Notes: generated by a model from the letters alone, not told the origin. A DNA stretch of 15,939 nt from an uncultured Angelakisella sp. (GCA_934524965.1 CAKSYU010000039.1:1-15939); one strand, 5' to 3'; counted from the first letter of the stretch, positions 1-7,004 are shown. Translations and numbers: made by a program.

Positions 1-237
1 GGACCGATGGGTGTTTTTGAGAACCCTGTTTTGGCAGCGGGCACTATTGCAGTGGCAAAGGCACTGGCGGAAACCGACGCGACGACCATCATCGGCGGCG
101 GCGACAGTGCGGCTGCGGTACAGCAGCTGGGCTTCGGTGATAAGATGAGCCATATCTCCACCGGCGGCGGCGCTTCGCTGGAATATCTGGAGGGAACCCT
201 GCTGCCCGGTATCGCCTGCATCCGCGATAAAGAATAA
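1..237 (+). CDS. pgk: Phosphoglycerate kinase, C-terminal end (partial)
   Basis: Only the last 78 codons are present; the frame is open from base 1. Phosphoglycerate kinase transfers phosphate from 1,3-bisphosphoglycerate to ADP in cytoplasmic glycolysis. The visible part begins inside the family motif GPMGVFE and carries the glycine-rich nucleotide-binding stretch [12 protein letters not shown], then the [13 protein letters not shown] signature and the terminal LPGI. These are the standard C-terminal landmarks of PGK, and the stop (TAA, 235-237) is where the family normally ends. It precedes tpiA and gpmI on the same strand, the usual Firmicute glycolytic cluster order, which supports the call. 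The 220-base gap to tpiA holds two strong RNA structures, so co-transcription with tpiA may be attenuated or processed. The identification is essentially certain; the missing N-terminal domain lies outside the window. Confidence 0.97.
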   Translation, partial: GPMGVFENPVLAAGTIAVAKALAETDATTIIGGGDSAAAVQQLGFGDKMSHISTGGGASLEYLEGTLLPGIACIRDKE

Positions 238-248
238 GAACCACAAGG

Positions 249-279
249 CGACCCCGTTTTTGTAAAAAAAGCGGGGTCG
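249..279 (+). terminator. Stem-loop after pgk, possible weak terminator
   Basis: CGACCCCG (249-256) pairs with CGGGGTCG (272-279) and the helix continues through a T.G wobble into TTTT/AAAA, about 13 base pairs with a five-base loop (262-266). It starts 12 bases after the pgk stop. The U-rich tract lies inside the stem rather than after it, and the bases that follow (TATGCC) are not U-rich, so termination efficiency is doubtful. It could instead protect the pgk mRNA 3' end. Confidence 0.4.
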
Positions 280-296
280 TATGCCTTTGGCAGGGA

Positions 297-406
297 CCGG
301 CGGTGGGAGACGGGGCGCAGCCCCGCGCGTCCGCAGGACGCGCGCAGCGGACGAAGTCCGCTGACCCGCCGCAGGCGGGGGGCTGCGCCCCGTAAGCCCG
401 CCCCGG
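297..406. repeat. GC-rich cloverleaf-like palindromic element
   Basis: An outer 15-base-pair perfect stem (310-324 with 379-393) encloses three small hairpins, each with a three-base loop: 325-332/336-343 (loop GCA), 345-352/356-363 (loop GAA) and 365-370/374-379 (loop GCA). A flanking helix 297-307/397-406, with one bulged C and one G.T pair, extends the base. The whole would fold as a four-way junction in RNA or as a cruciform in DNA. It fills the gap between pgk and tpiA. Its outer arm (ACGGGGCGCAGCCC) recurs at 2871-2884, so it belongs to a dispersed family. REP-like intergenic element, RNA processing structure and non-autonomous mobile element are all possible. Confidence 0.75.
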
Positions 407-457
407 CAGAGAGCTGTTGGGCATCAATAAAACTTACCCCAATGAGGAGGAACCGAT

Positions 458-1225
458 ATGAACAAAGCAAAACGCCGTGCGGTCATCGCCGGCAACTGGA
501 AAATGAACAAAAACCGTACCGAGGCAAAGGCGCTCATCACCGAACTGCTGCCGCTTGTAAAAGACGCGGATTGTGAGGTCGTGCTGTGCACGCCGTACAC
601 CAATTTGGAGACAGCGCTGGCACTGACCGAGGGAACTAATGTAAAGATCGGCGCCGAGAACTGCCACTGGGCAGAGAGCGGAGCCTTTACCGGAGAAATC
701 TCCGCACCGATGCTCAAGGAGTTGGGTGTGCAGTATGTCATCATCGGGCACAGCGAGCGCCGGCAGTATTTTGGTGAGACCGATGAAACGGTCGCCAAGA
801 GGGTGCGTGCCGCTCTCGACAGCGGGCTGGAGGTGATTTTGTGCGTAGGCGAGACGCTGGAACAGCGGGAAGCCGATATCACCGGAGAGATCATTGCCAT
901 TCAGGTGAAGAAAGCGCTTGCCGGAGTAACCGCCGAGGAGCTGCGGCATGTCATCATTGCATATGAGCCGGTTTGGGCGATTGGGACCGGTCGCACTGCG
1001 ACCGACGAGCAGGCCAACGAGGTCAACCACATGATCCGCATGCTGCTGGGCAAGCTGTATGGGGAAGAAGCGGCAGAAGCCACGACAATCCAGTACGGCG
1101 GCAGCATGAATGCAAAGAATGCGGCAGGGCTGCTGGCGCAGCCGGATATTGACGGCGGGCTGATCGGCGGCGCTTCGCTGAAGGCGCCGGATTTTGCCGC
1201 GATAGTGGAAGCCGCGAGCAAGTAA
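458..1225 (+). CDS. tpiA: Triosephosphate isomerase
   Basis: This enzyme interconverts dihydroxyacetone phosphate and glyceraldehyde 3-phosphate in glycolysis, as a cytoplasmic TIM barrel. The 255-residue product has the family's usual length. The substrate-binding AGNWKMN motif sits at residues 11-17 (Asn13, Lys15), the electrophilic His98 is in IIGHSERR, and the catalytic base Glu170 lies in [10 protein letters not shown]. The phosphate-gripping loop (AIGTG, about 174-178) and the C-terminal YGGSMN and GGLIGGASL segments are also present, so all active-site elements are intact. The ATG at 458 is chosen because GAGGAGG (444-450) lies seven bases upstream and the protein begins just before the first beta strand. 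It is followed 14 bases later by gpmI and is surely co-transcribed with it. The structured element at 297-406 lies in its leader and may influence expression or mRNA stability. Confidence 0.98.
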   Translation: MNKAKRRAVIAGNWKMNKNRTEAKALITELLPLVKDADCEVVLCTPYTNLETALALTEGTNVKIGAENCHWAESGAFTGEISAPMLKELGVQYVIIGHSERRQYFGETDETVAKRVRAALDSGLEVILCVGETLEQREADITGEIIAIQVKKALAGVTAEELRHVIIAYEPVWAIGTGRTATDEQANEVNHMIRMLLGKLYGEEAAEATTIQYGGSMNAKNAAGLLAQPDIDGGLIGGASLKAPDFAAIVEAASK

Positions 1226-1239
1226 AAGGGGGAATTGGC

Positions 1240-2763
1240 ATGAAAAAACCGCTGGCACTTATTATCATGGACGGCTTTGGACTGCGGCAAGAGACCGAGG
1301 GCAATGCCATTGCCGCCGCGCGTCACCCCAACCTGGACCGGCTGTGGGCGACCTGCCCCCATACCCAGATCGGCGCCTCCGGCATGGACGTGGGGTTGCC
1401 CGACGGACAGATGGGCAACAGTGAGGTGGGACACACCAACATGGGCGCAGGGCGCATCGTTTACCAGGAGCTGACCCGCATTACCAAGTCCATCGAGGAG
1501 GGAGAGTATCTCTCCAACCCTGTGTTGCTGCACGCAATGGAGAATGCCAAAAAGCCGGGTGCCGCACTGCATCTGATGGGGCTGCTTTCCGATGGCGGCG
1601 TGCACAGCCATATCCGCCACCTTTTCGGGCTCATTGAAATGGCGAAGAAGTGCGGCGTGGAAAAGGTGTATATCCACTGCTTTATGGACGGACGCGACGT
1701 GCCGCCGACCTCCGGCGCGGGGTATATTGAGGAGCTGCAGAAAGAGCTGGACAAGATAGGCACAGGCAAGATAGCGACGGTGAGCGGACGCTACTATGCC
1801 ATGGACCGTGATAACCGCTGGGAGCGCGTGGTGAAGGCGTATGACGCCATTGTGAACGGGGAGGGCGTGAAAGCCCCCGACCCCGCGGCGATGATGCGGC
1901 AGAGCTATGCCGACGGCGTGACCGATGAATTCATCGTGCCGGCGGTGGTGACCGAGGGTGCCGAGGTGAAGAGCGGCGACAGCGTGATCTTCTTCAACTT
2001 CCGTCCCGACCGCGCCCGTGAGCTGACCCGCACACTGGTCGATCCGGATTTTGCCGGATTTGAACGAAAAAAGGGATTTTTCCCACTGACCTATATCTGC
2101 ATGACCCAGTACGATGCAACGATGCCTAATGTGGAGGTCGCCTATGCGCCGCAGAGCCTTGCCAACACCTTTGGCGAGTACATCAGCAAGAACGGGCTGA
2201 CGCAGCTGCGCATTGCCGAGACCGAGAAGTACGCGCACGTGACCTTCTTCTTTAACGGCGGCGTGGAAGCGCCCTACCCCGGGGAGGACCGCGCGCTGAT
2301 CCCCAGCCCCAAGGTGGCGACCTATGACATGCAGCCCGAAATGAGCGCCTACCTGGTGACCGACGAGGTGGTAAAGCGCATCAAGAGCGGGAAGTATGAT
2401 GTGATTATCCTGAACTATGCCAACTGCGACATGGTGGGACACACCGGCGTCTTTGAAGCCGCGGTAAAGGCGGTGGAGGCGGTGGATACCTGCCTGGGCC
2501 GTATGCTGGCGGCGATAGAGGAGATGGGCGGCAGGGCCTTTGTGACCGCCGACCATGGCAACGCCGACATGATGACCGATGAGGAGGGCAACCCCTTTAC
2601 GGCGCACACCACCAACCCCGTGCCGTTCATCGCGGTGGGCTTCCCCGAGGGCACCAGGCTGCTGCCCCATGGCGGACGGCTGGCGGACATTGCCCCGACG
2701 ATGCTGCAGGCGCTGGGTCTGCCGCAGCCCGCGGAGATGACCGGACGCTCGATGCTGGAATAA
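1240..2763 (+). CDS. gpmI: 2,3-bisphosphoglycerate-independent phosphoglycerate mutase
   Basis: The enzyme converts 3-phosphoglycerate to 2-phosphoglycerate through a phosphoserine intermediate and needs Mn2+. It is an alkaline-phosphatase-superfamily protein of 507 residues, close to the usual 510. The N-terminal metal-binding Asp11 lies in IIMDGFGL, and the nucleophile Ser61 lies in [13 protein letters not shown]. The transferase insert follows ([37 protein letters not shown]). The second half carries [14 protein letters not shown] and [11 protein letters not shown], which supply the remaining metal ligands. AAGGGGGA (1226-1233) precedes the ATG by six bases, and the gene starts 14 bases after the tpiA stop. 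A strong terminator follows at 2797-2837, making this the last gene of the glycolytic operon within the window; enolase, often next in Firmicutes, is not here. Confidence 0.98.
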   Translation: MKKPLALIIMDGFGLRQETEGNAIAAARHPNLDRLWATCPHTQIGASGMDVGLPDGQMGNSEVGHTNMGAGRIVYQELTRITKSIEEGEYLSNPVLLHAMENAKKPGAALHLMGLLSDGGVHSHIRHLFGLIEMAKKCGVEKVYIHCFMDGRDVPPTSGAGYIEELQKELDKIGTGKIATVSGRYYAMDRDNRWERVVKAYDAIVNGEGVKAPDPAAMMRQSYADGVTDEFIVPAVVTEGAEVKSGDSVIFFNFRPDRARELTRTLVDPDFAGFERKKGFFPLTYICMTQYDATMPNVEVAYAPQSLANTFGEYISKNGLTQLRIAETEKYAHVTFFFNGGVEAPYPGEDRALIPSPKVATYDMQPEMSAYLVTDEVVKRIKSGKYDVIILNYANCDMVGHTGVFEAAVKAVEAVDTCLGRMLAAIEEMGGRAFVTADHGNADMMTDEEGNPFTAHTTNPVPFIAVGFPEGTRLLPHGGRLADIAPTMLQALGLPQPAEMTGRSMLE

Positions 2764-2796
2764 CGGCTTGAGACCGGAATATTCGGAATAGAAAAG

Positions 2797-2837
2797 GCTC
2801 CCCTGTGCCGGTGACGGCGCGGGGGAGCTGATTTTTT
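2797..2837 (+). terminator. Rho-independent terminator of the glycolytic operon
   Basis: A 13-base-pair stem (2797-2809 with 2816-2828, two G.U pairs) with a six-base loop is followed, after three bases, by TTTTTT (2832-2837). It lies 33 bases after the gpmI stop. This is a textbook intrinsic terminator on the plus strand. Confidence 0.9.
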
Positions 2838-2870
2838 CGGTTTAGGGGGGACTTAAGGGGGGGGAGAGGC

Positions 2871-2916
2871 ACGGGGCGCAGCCCGCCGCCCCTACGGGGC
2901 GGCGGGCTGCGCCCGT
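2871..2916. repeat. Palindromic hairpin related to the 297-406 element
   Basis: Bases 2871-2892 pair with 2896-2916 over 21 base pairs with a single bulged G and a three-base loop (TAC). The first 14 bases (ACGGGGCGCAGCCC) are identical to the outer arm at 310-323, and the closing arm (GGGCTGCGCCCGT) matches the other side bar one base. It has no U tail and lies behind an existing terminator, so it is not needed for termination of gpmI. It looks like a short family member in which the three internal hairpins are replaced by one continuous stem. Confidence 0.7.
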
Positions 2917-3007
2917 ATTTGCGGCTTGCGGGGAACCGGAATAGAGAGGGGAAATTCTGTCCATACTGGGGACAGCTTACATAATACGGCTGTGAGGAAA
3001 GGACGGA

Positions 3008-3619
3008 ATGACAATGACAAAACGGTGGGACATGGTAATGATCGTAGGGCTGCTGCTGGCGGTGGTGGTGAGCATGGCGGCGGGCTTTGACAGCGAGTGC
3101 GAGGTGGTGCGGGAAAATGTGCTGCGGCTGCATATCCTGGCGAACAGCGACAGCGAGGAGGACCAGGCGCTGAAGCTCAGCGTCCGCGACGCGGTGCTGC
3201 GGGCGACCGAGGCGGACTTTGCGGCGGCGGAGAGCCGTGAGGAGACGATGGAGGTTGCCGCGCGGCTGCTGCCGAAGATCCAGACCGCGGCGGAAAACAC
3301 GCTGGAGGCGGCGGGCTGCGCCGACACGGTGCGGGTGAGTATGGTGAACATGTACTTTGAGACACGGGAATACGACGGGCGTATTCTGCCGGCGGGGTAC
3401 TATGATGCCGTGCGCATCGAGCTGGGGGCGGCACAGGGGCATAACTGGTGGTGCGTGCTGTTCCCGCAGCTTTGCATCGGGACGGCGGCGGAGCAGGGGA
3501 GCGCGGAGCTGGAGCAGATAGAAAAGCTGGCGAAAGCGCCGGAGTACCGGCTCTCCTTTGCGCTGGTGGAGTGGCTGGAACGGCTGCTGGCGGCGGGCAA
3601 GGGAACGGCGGCGCTGTAA
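3008..3619 (+). CDS. spoIIR: Stage II sporulation protein R
   Basis: SpoIIR is made in the forespore and secreted into the space between the two sporulation membranes, where it triggers SpoIIGA to process pro-sigma-E in the mother cell (known from Bacillus). The 203-residue product has an N-terminal hydrophobic segment (about residues 8-26) fitting a signal peptide or anchor. It then shows the family hallmarks VLRLHILANSDSEEDQALKL, VRDAVL, LPAGYYDAVRIELG and the highly conserved NWWCVLFPQLC with its Cys pair. Start: AGGAAAGGA (2995-3003) lies four bases before the ATG at 3008; a second ATG at 3014 has more usual spacing, so the true start may be six bases later. No convincing sigma-F promoter pair was found upstream. 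It is a monocistronic unit converging with the MerR gene. Identification is firm and implies an endospore former. Confidence 0.95.
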   Translation: MTMTKRWDMVMIVGLLLAVVVSMAAGFDSECEVVRENVLRLHILANSDSEEDQALKLSVRDAVLRATEADFAAAESREETMEVAARLLPKIQTAAENTLEAAGCADTVRVSMVNMYFETREYDGRILPAGYYDAVRIELGAAQGHNWWCVLFPQLCIGTAAEQGSAELEQIEKLAKAPEYRLSFALVEWLERLLAAGKGTAAL

Positions 3620-3652
3620 TGCCGCCCGCTGCATGACAGAGCGAGAAAGCGA

Positions 3653-3694
3653 AAAAACTGACCCAAAGCGGCAGAAAAGTGCCGGCTTTGGGTC
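3653..3694 (-). terminator. Terminator between convergent spoIIR and merR
   Basis: GACCCAAAGC (3660-3669) pairs with GCTTTGGGTC (3685-3694), with extra pairs inside. Read leftward, the helix is followed by a six-T run (complement of 3653-3658), so it is a good terminator for the leftward MerR gene. Read rightward, the tail is only GCCTTATTCTCTT, so it may also stop spoIIR transcripts, less efficiently. Confidence 0.8.
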
Positions 3695-3716
3695 GCCTTA
3701 TTCTCTTCATCTTCGG

Positions 3717-4157
3717 TCAGCTGTGCGCCTGATCGTACAGCTTCTGGATCTCAGCGGGGAGACGGTCGGGCAGCATTGCCTTGATACGCTCCTCATTGCC
3801 GTCCTGCATGGCCTGCTCGTAGTACCAGCATTTGAAGCGGAGCATCGCCAGCGTTTTTTCCATGCGGCGCATCTGCGCTTCGGCGGTCGCCAGCTGCCGC
3901 AGGAAAAGCTCCTGCCGTTGGGGGTAGGTGGCGCTGCCCTGCGTACACCACTGCATGAACTGGCGGATATCGCGGATCTCCAGCCCCGAGCGCTTGAGGC
4001 ACTCGATGACGCGCAGGCGTTCCAGCTCGCCCTCGGTAAAGCGGCGGATACCGGAGGTGCGCTCCATGCCGGGGAACAGACCCTCCTTATCGTAATAGCG
4101 CAGGGTGGAGACCGGCAGACCGGTCATGCGGGAGACCTGCCCGATGCTGTAATCCAT
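3717..4157 (-). CDS. MerR-family transcriptional regulator
   Basis: This 146-residue DNA-binding protein has a typical MerR layout. An N-terminal winged helix-turn-helix (residues 1-70: MDYSIGQVSRMTGLPVSTLRYYDKEGL, then RRFTEGELERLRVIECL) is followed by a long coiled-coil dimerisation helix (about 80-120, LFLRQLATAEAQMRRMEKTLAML). A short C-terminal tail lacks the Cys-rich metal loop of MerR, ZntR or CueR and has no large ligand domain, so it resembles the short aldehyde- or stress-responsive subgroup; the effector is unknown. The start is set by GGAGGT (complement of 4164-4170) seven bases upstream. It has its own promoter and a palindrome just downstream of it. It is divergent from the TAXI-TRAP gene with about 280 bases between starts, so it could control either that gene or only itself. 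Confidence 0.9.
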   Translation of the reverse strand: MDYSIGQVSRMTGLPVSTLRYYDKEGLFPGMERTSGIRRFTEGELERLRVIECLKRSGLEIRDIRQFMQWCTQGSATYPQRQELFLRQLATAEAQMRRMEKTLAMLRFKCWYYEQAMQDGNEERIKAMLPDRLPAEIQKLYDQAHS

Positions 4158-4184
4158 AGGTGTTACCTCCGTTTTGAGATGGTG

Positions 4185-4200
4185 AAGCTGAGTTCAGCTT
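4185..4200. promoter_or_regulatory. Palindromic operator candidate in the merR leader
   Basis: AAGCTGA (4185-4191) and TCAGCTT (4194-4200) form a perfect seven-base inverted repeat around a two-base centre. It lies just downstream of the predicted merR -10 box, covering roughly +5 to +20 of the transcript. This position suits repression of merR by itself or another regulator; that role is inferred. Confidence 0.5.
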
Positions 4201-4211
4201 TAGATAGCAAT

Positions 4212-4240
4212 AGTATAGTACAAGGGGAGATGGGTGTCAA
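4212..4240 (-). promoter_or_regulatory. Sigma-A promoter of the MerR gene
   Basis: On the minus strand TTGACA (complement of 4235-4240), a 17-base spacer, then TATACT (complement of 4212-4217). The -35 box is perfect and the spacing is the sigma-A optimum. This is not the 19-base spacing of classic MerR-activated promoters. Confidence 0.75.
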
Positions 4241-4359
4241 GAAGGAGTAAATAAAAGTAAATATATTAAAAAGAGGGATCTGCAGCGCAAGGGCTATTGT
4301 TAAAATGAACAAAAAACAAGAATGCATACTGTATATCATATAGAATATAGGATTTTGTG

Positions 4360-4389
4360 TTGACTTCGATTTTTCCGATATGCTAAAAT
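4360..4389 (+). promoter_or_regulatory. Promoter of the TAXI-TRAP binding-protein gene
   Basis: TTGACT (4360-4365), an 18-base spacer and TAAAAT (4384-4389), preceded by TG (4381-4382) as an extended -10. The start codon chosen for the gene lies about 50 bases downstream. A TATATCATAT stretch at 4332-4341, upstream of the -35, resembles repeats in the 9052-9078 promoter region. Confidence 0.7.
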
Positions 4390-4439
4390 CAAGGCGAACC
4401 TCAAAGAGGTATTACAATTCAAGTTCGGAGGAAAAGATA

Positions 4440-5420
4440 ATGAAAAAGTTTCTCGCACTCTTCCTTGCAGCTTTTATGGTTCTGGCTGCAGTAGGCTGCG
4501 GCAACCAGCCCGCCCAGTCGGATAACGACAAGCAGGGCAGCGGCATTGCCAACCAGCAGCTTTCCATGGGTACTGCCAGCTCCGGCGGCGCCTACTATGT
4601 TATCGGTACCGGTTTTGCCGAGGTCCTGACCTCCCACATTCCTGAGCTGAATGTGACCGCGGAGATCACCGACGGTTCCGTTGCCAACATTCGTCTGGTA
4701 AGCGACGGCGACTGCGATATCGGTATTTCCAACGCAGATGCGGTTCAGTACGCACTGGACGGCAGCGCCCCCTATAACAGCGTACAGGATATTCAGGTCC
4801 TCTGCGCGCTTCATTCTTCCATCTGGCATGTAGTCACCACCGAGAACAGCGGCATTTCCTCTATTGCTGATCTGAAGGGCAAGAAGGTCGCTGTCGGCCC
4901 TGCCGGCGGCGGTTCCGTAGCCGCTCTGGAAGTGGTTCTGCAGGCTTATGGCATGACCCTGGACGATATCACCCCCACCTATGTCGGCTACGATGACGGT
5001 ATTACCCAGCTGACCGATGGTCAGGTCTCTGCCGCTCTGGCAATGGCCGGTATGCCCGCTGCCGCTGTTTCTTCCATGGCTGCCACCAACAAGGTCGTTA
5101 TGGTAAGCATTGATGACGAGCATATGCAGAAGATCCAGGAGATCGCCCCCTACTACAACGCGGTGACCGTTCCCGCTGCGACCTACAACATGGATTCCGA
5201 CGCTGTTACCATCGGCGTTAAGAACATCATCTATGTCAGCAGCCGCCTGGACGACGCTACCGTTTATGAGATGACCAAGGCGCTGGTGGAGAATCTGGAC
5301 GAGCTGAAGGGCTATCACAGCGCGATCAAAGATGTTACCAAGGAAGGTCTGGCTGATGTAGGTAAGTTCCCTCTGGCTGCCGGAGCGGAGAAGTACTATG
5401 CAGAGGTCGGTCTGAAGTAA
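4440..5420 (+). CDS. TAXI-family TRAP transporter solute-binding lipoprotein
   Basis: This is an extracytoplasmic receptor that captures a ligand, usually a carboxylate in this family, and hands it to a TRAP membrane subunit. The 326-residue product opens with a lipoprotein signal (MKKFLALFLAAFMVLAAVGC) whose lipobox Cys is residue 20. The mature part has the TAXI signature LSMGTASSGGAYYVIGTGFA, then SVANIRLVSDGDCDIGISNADAV and LKGKKVAVGPAGGGS, the usual TAXI ligand-binding elements. The ATG at 4440 is used because GGAGG (4427-4431) is eight bases upstream and it gives the signal peptide; the ATG at 4380 would overlap the -10 box. The matching fused permease lies about 4.8 kb downstream (10178), an unusual separation. 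The lyase gene follows after a strong stem-loop, which may keep receptor mRNA above that of the enzyme. The substrate is unknown. Confidence 0.93.
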   Translation: MKKFLALFLAAFMVLAAVGCGNQPAQSDNDKQGSGIANQQLSMGTASSGGAYYVIGTGFAEVLTSHIPELNVTAEITDGSVANIRLVSDGDCDIGISNADAVQYALDGSAPYNSVQDIQVLCALHSSIWHVVTTENSGISSIADLKGKKVAVGPAGGGSVAALEVVLQAYGMTLDDITPTYVGYDDGITQLTDGQVSAALAMAGMPAAAVSSMAATNKVVMVSIDDEHMQKIQEIAPYYNAVTVPAATYNMDSDAVTIGVKNIIYVSSRLDDATVYEMTKALVENLDELKGYHSAIKDVTKEGLADVGKFPLAAGAEKYYAEVGLK

Positions 5421-5455
5421 GTAAAACCGAAGCAGCGCTTGTAATGCTGATCACA

Positions 5456-5494
5456 AAGGGTTCCGGCAGCCCGCTATGGGCTGCCAGGACCCTT
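5456..5494 (+). other. Intercistronic stem-loop after the TAXI gene
   Basis: Bases 5456-5472 pair with 5478-5494 over 17 positions, with one G.U and one C.A mismatch, around a five-base loop (GCTAT). The bases after it (ACTGTGGTG) are not U-rich, so it is not a classical terminator. It begins 36 bases past the TAXI stop and could cap the receptor mRNA or give partial termination before the lyase gene. Confidence 0.6.
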
Positions 5495-5583
5495 ACTGTG
5501 GTGTTAAACGCAGGAGGACGCTGAAAAAAGCCCGACAAAGATAGAAAACAAGTAATAAGCGGAACAACTAAAGGAGATGCATT

Positions 5584-6786
5584 ATGGCAAAATGGAATGA
5601 CGGGAAATACTGGGTGAGCAAATATAACTATGATGAAGAATTTACCCGTGAACTGAATATTGCTCCCAAGGTAGAAATTCATGATGCGACCCTGCGTGAC
5701 GGCGAGCAGACCCCCGGGGTATTCATGAGCACCGACCAAAAGGTAGAGATCGCAGCCATGCTGGACGAGCTGGGCGTAGAGCGCATTGAAGCGGGTATGC
5801 CTGCCGTTTCGACCGCGGATTTTAACGCGATCAAGCAGATCACCTCCTCCGGCACCAAGGCGAAGATTTATTCCTTTGCCCGTGGTATGCATGAGGACAT
5901 TGAAGCTGCCAAGGAGTGCGGCGCCACCGGCGTCGTGATCGAGATCCCCACCAGCGAGGTCAAGCTGAAATATCAGTTCCCCAAGTGGGATACCGATACC
6001 CTGATCCAGAAATCGGTGGACAGCTGCGCCTATGCCAAGAAGCTGGGGCTGGAGACCATCTACTTTGGCTTTGATACCTGCCGTGCCGATATGGCGACCC
6101 TTGACCGGTTGTATTCCACGCTGGTAGCGGAAGCCCGTCCCGACGCCATCGGCGTAGTGGATACCGTAGGCTGCTGCCTGCCCTCCGCTGTCCATATGTT
6201 TATCAGCCGACTGAAGAAATACGGTGTTCCGCTGCAGATCCATACCCACAACGACTTTGGCATGGCAACCGCCAGCAGCTTTGCGGCAATGGAAGCCGGC
6301 GCCAATGTGATCCATACCTGCATGAACGGACTGGGCGAGCGTACCGGTAATGCTGCCACCGAGCAGATCATGATGGGCATGAAGCTGATGTACGGTCTGG
6401 ATAACGACTACCATCTGGAGAAGATCCAGGCTTCCTGCGAGCGTGTGGCTGCCATGTGCAAGCGTCCCCTTGCCTACAACGCTCCCTTTGTGGGCGCCAA
6501 TACCTTTGCCCGTGAAAGCGGCATCGGCATTGACCTGGTAAAGCACAATCCCGTAGTCATGTTCTCCATCGATCCCACTATTGTGGGCAACAGCAGCCTC
6601 GTTGTTCTGGGCAAGGGCAGCGGTAAGATGTCCATTCCCGCCAAGTGCGAGGAGCTGGGGATCCCCTACACCCTGGACGATGAGCAGGCACGCGAGGTCG
6701 TGGCGAAGATCAAGGCGCTGGCGATCGAGAAGCAGTCTACCGTTTCCAACGAGGAATTTGTAAAGATCCTGGACGAGTATAAATAA
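5584..6786 (+). CDS. DRE-TIM metallolyase (LeuA/NifV-like), atypical
   Basis: This family condenses acyl-CoA with 2-oxo acids (isopropylmalate, homocitrate, citramalate synthases) or cleaves such products. The 400-residue protein has the DRE motif HDATLRDGEQ (residues 33-42; Arg38, Asp39), the metal-binding HTHND pair (His220, His222) and NGLGERTGN (248-256). A LeuA-type linker subdomain follows (LGKGSGK, then EELGI...). The LeuA C-terminal leucine-sensing domain is absent, as in homocitrate synthases. Oddly, the segment matching FAH.SGIHQDG of LeuA reads FARESGIGID (308-317), so the conserved catalytic His is Gly315, and the following NYE-type Tyr is also missing. A standard Claisen-condensation synthase is therefore doubtful; a lyase or aldolase-like reaction is possible. 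AAAGGAG (5570-5576) sits seven bases before the ATG. The small Cys-rich gene follows at 45 bases, then a terminator. Confidence 0.88.
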   Translation: MAKWNDGKYWVSKYNYDEEFTRELNIAPKVEIHDATLRDGEQTPGVFMSTDQKVEIAAMLDELGVERIEAGMPAVSTADFNAIKQITSSGTKAKIYSFARGMHEDIEAAKECGATGVVIEIPTSEVKLKYQFPKWDTDTLIQKSVDSCAYAKKLGLETIYFGFDTCRADMATLDRLYSTLVAEARPDAIGVVDTVGCCLPSAVHMFISRLKKYGVPLQIHTHNDFGMATASSFAAMEAGANVIHTCMNGLGERTGNAATEQIMMGMKLMYGLDNDYHLEKIQASCERVAAMCKRPLAYNAPFVGANTFARESGIGIDLVKHNPVVMFSIDPTIVGNSSLVVLGKGSGKMSIPAKCEELGIPYTLDDEQAREVVAKIKALAIEKQSTVSNEEFVKILDEYK

Positions 6787-6830
6787 TATAGTAGGGCTAT
6801 GCCCGCATTGGCGGCGAAAAGGAGCAGGCG

Positions 6831-7004
6831 ATGAAGACCGGTTACAATGAACAGTGCCCCTGTAAAAGGGAAGCCTGCCCGCGCCGCGGCTGGTGTGCGG
6901 AGTGCATAAAGCAGCACCGGAACACACCGCCGGAGGACATTGTGGCTTGCCAACGGGAAAAAGCCCGAAAGCTCTACGCAGGGAAACAAAAAGGAAATGA
7001 CTGA
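6831..7004 (+). CDS. Small Cys-rich protein, function unknown
   Basis: A 57-residue basic protein with six Cys (9, 11, 16, 22, 25, 40). The arrangement CPC-x4-C-x5-C-x2-C, with a further Cys at 40, suggests a small zinc-binding or zinc-ribbon-like fold; this is inferred from spacing only. There is no signal peptide and no membrane segment. AAAAGGAG (6817-6824) precedes the ATG by six bases, a strong ribosome site that supports real translation. It starts 45 bases after the lyase gene and ends 50 bases before a strong terminator (7055-7086), so it should be the last gene of the lyase transcript. Similar short Cys-rich proteins occur in clostridia, to my recollection without assigned function. 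It could be a regulator, a metal chaperone or a protein-protein adaptor; none can be shown here. Confidence 0.75.
   Translation: MKTGYNEQCPCKREACPRRGWCAECIKQHRNTPPEDIVACQREKARKLYAGKQKGND

Noticed and set aside
901..2670. Very long open frame on the minus strand opposite tpiA and gpmI
   Set aside because: It lies antisense to two clearly identified enzymes, its translation is His/Gln/Arg-rich without any family motif, and it follows from GC-rich codon use on the other strand.
2917..3007. Sigma-F promoter for spoIIR
   Set aside because: GGGGAAATT (2948-2956) fits the sigma-F -10 pattern, but no matching -35 lies at the right distance, so it is not annotated.
4380..4439. Upstream in-frame ATG as the TAXI protein start
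   Set aside because: It overlaps the predicted -10 region, lacks a ribosome site and would place a charged segment before the lipoprotein signal peptide.
5512..5541. AGGAGG followed by a short frame between the TAXI and lyase genes
   Set aside because: No ATG, GTG or TTG follows at proper distance; a CTG start would give only seven codons. It may be a relic or chance.
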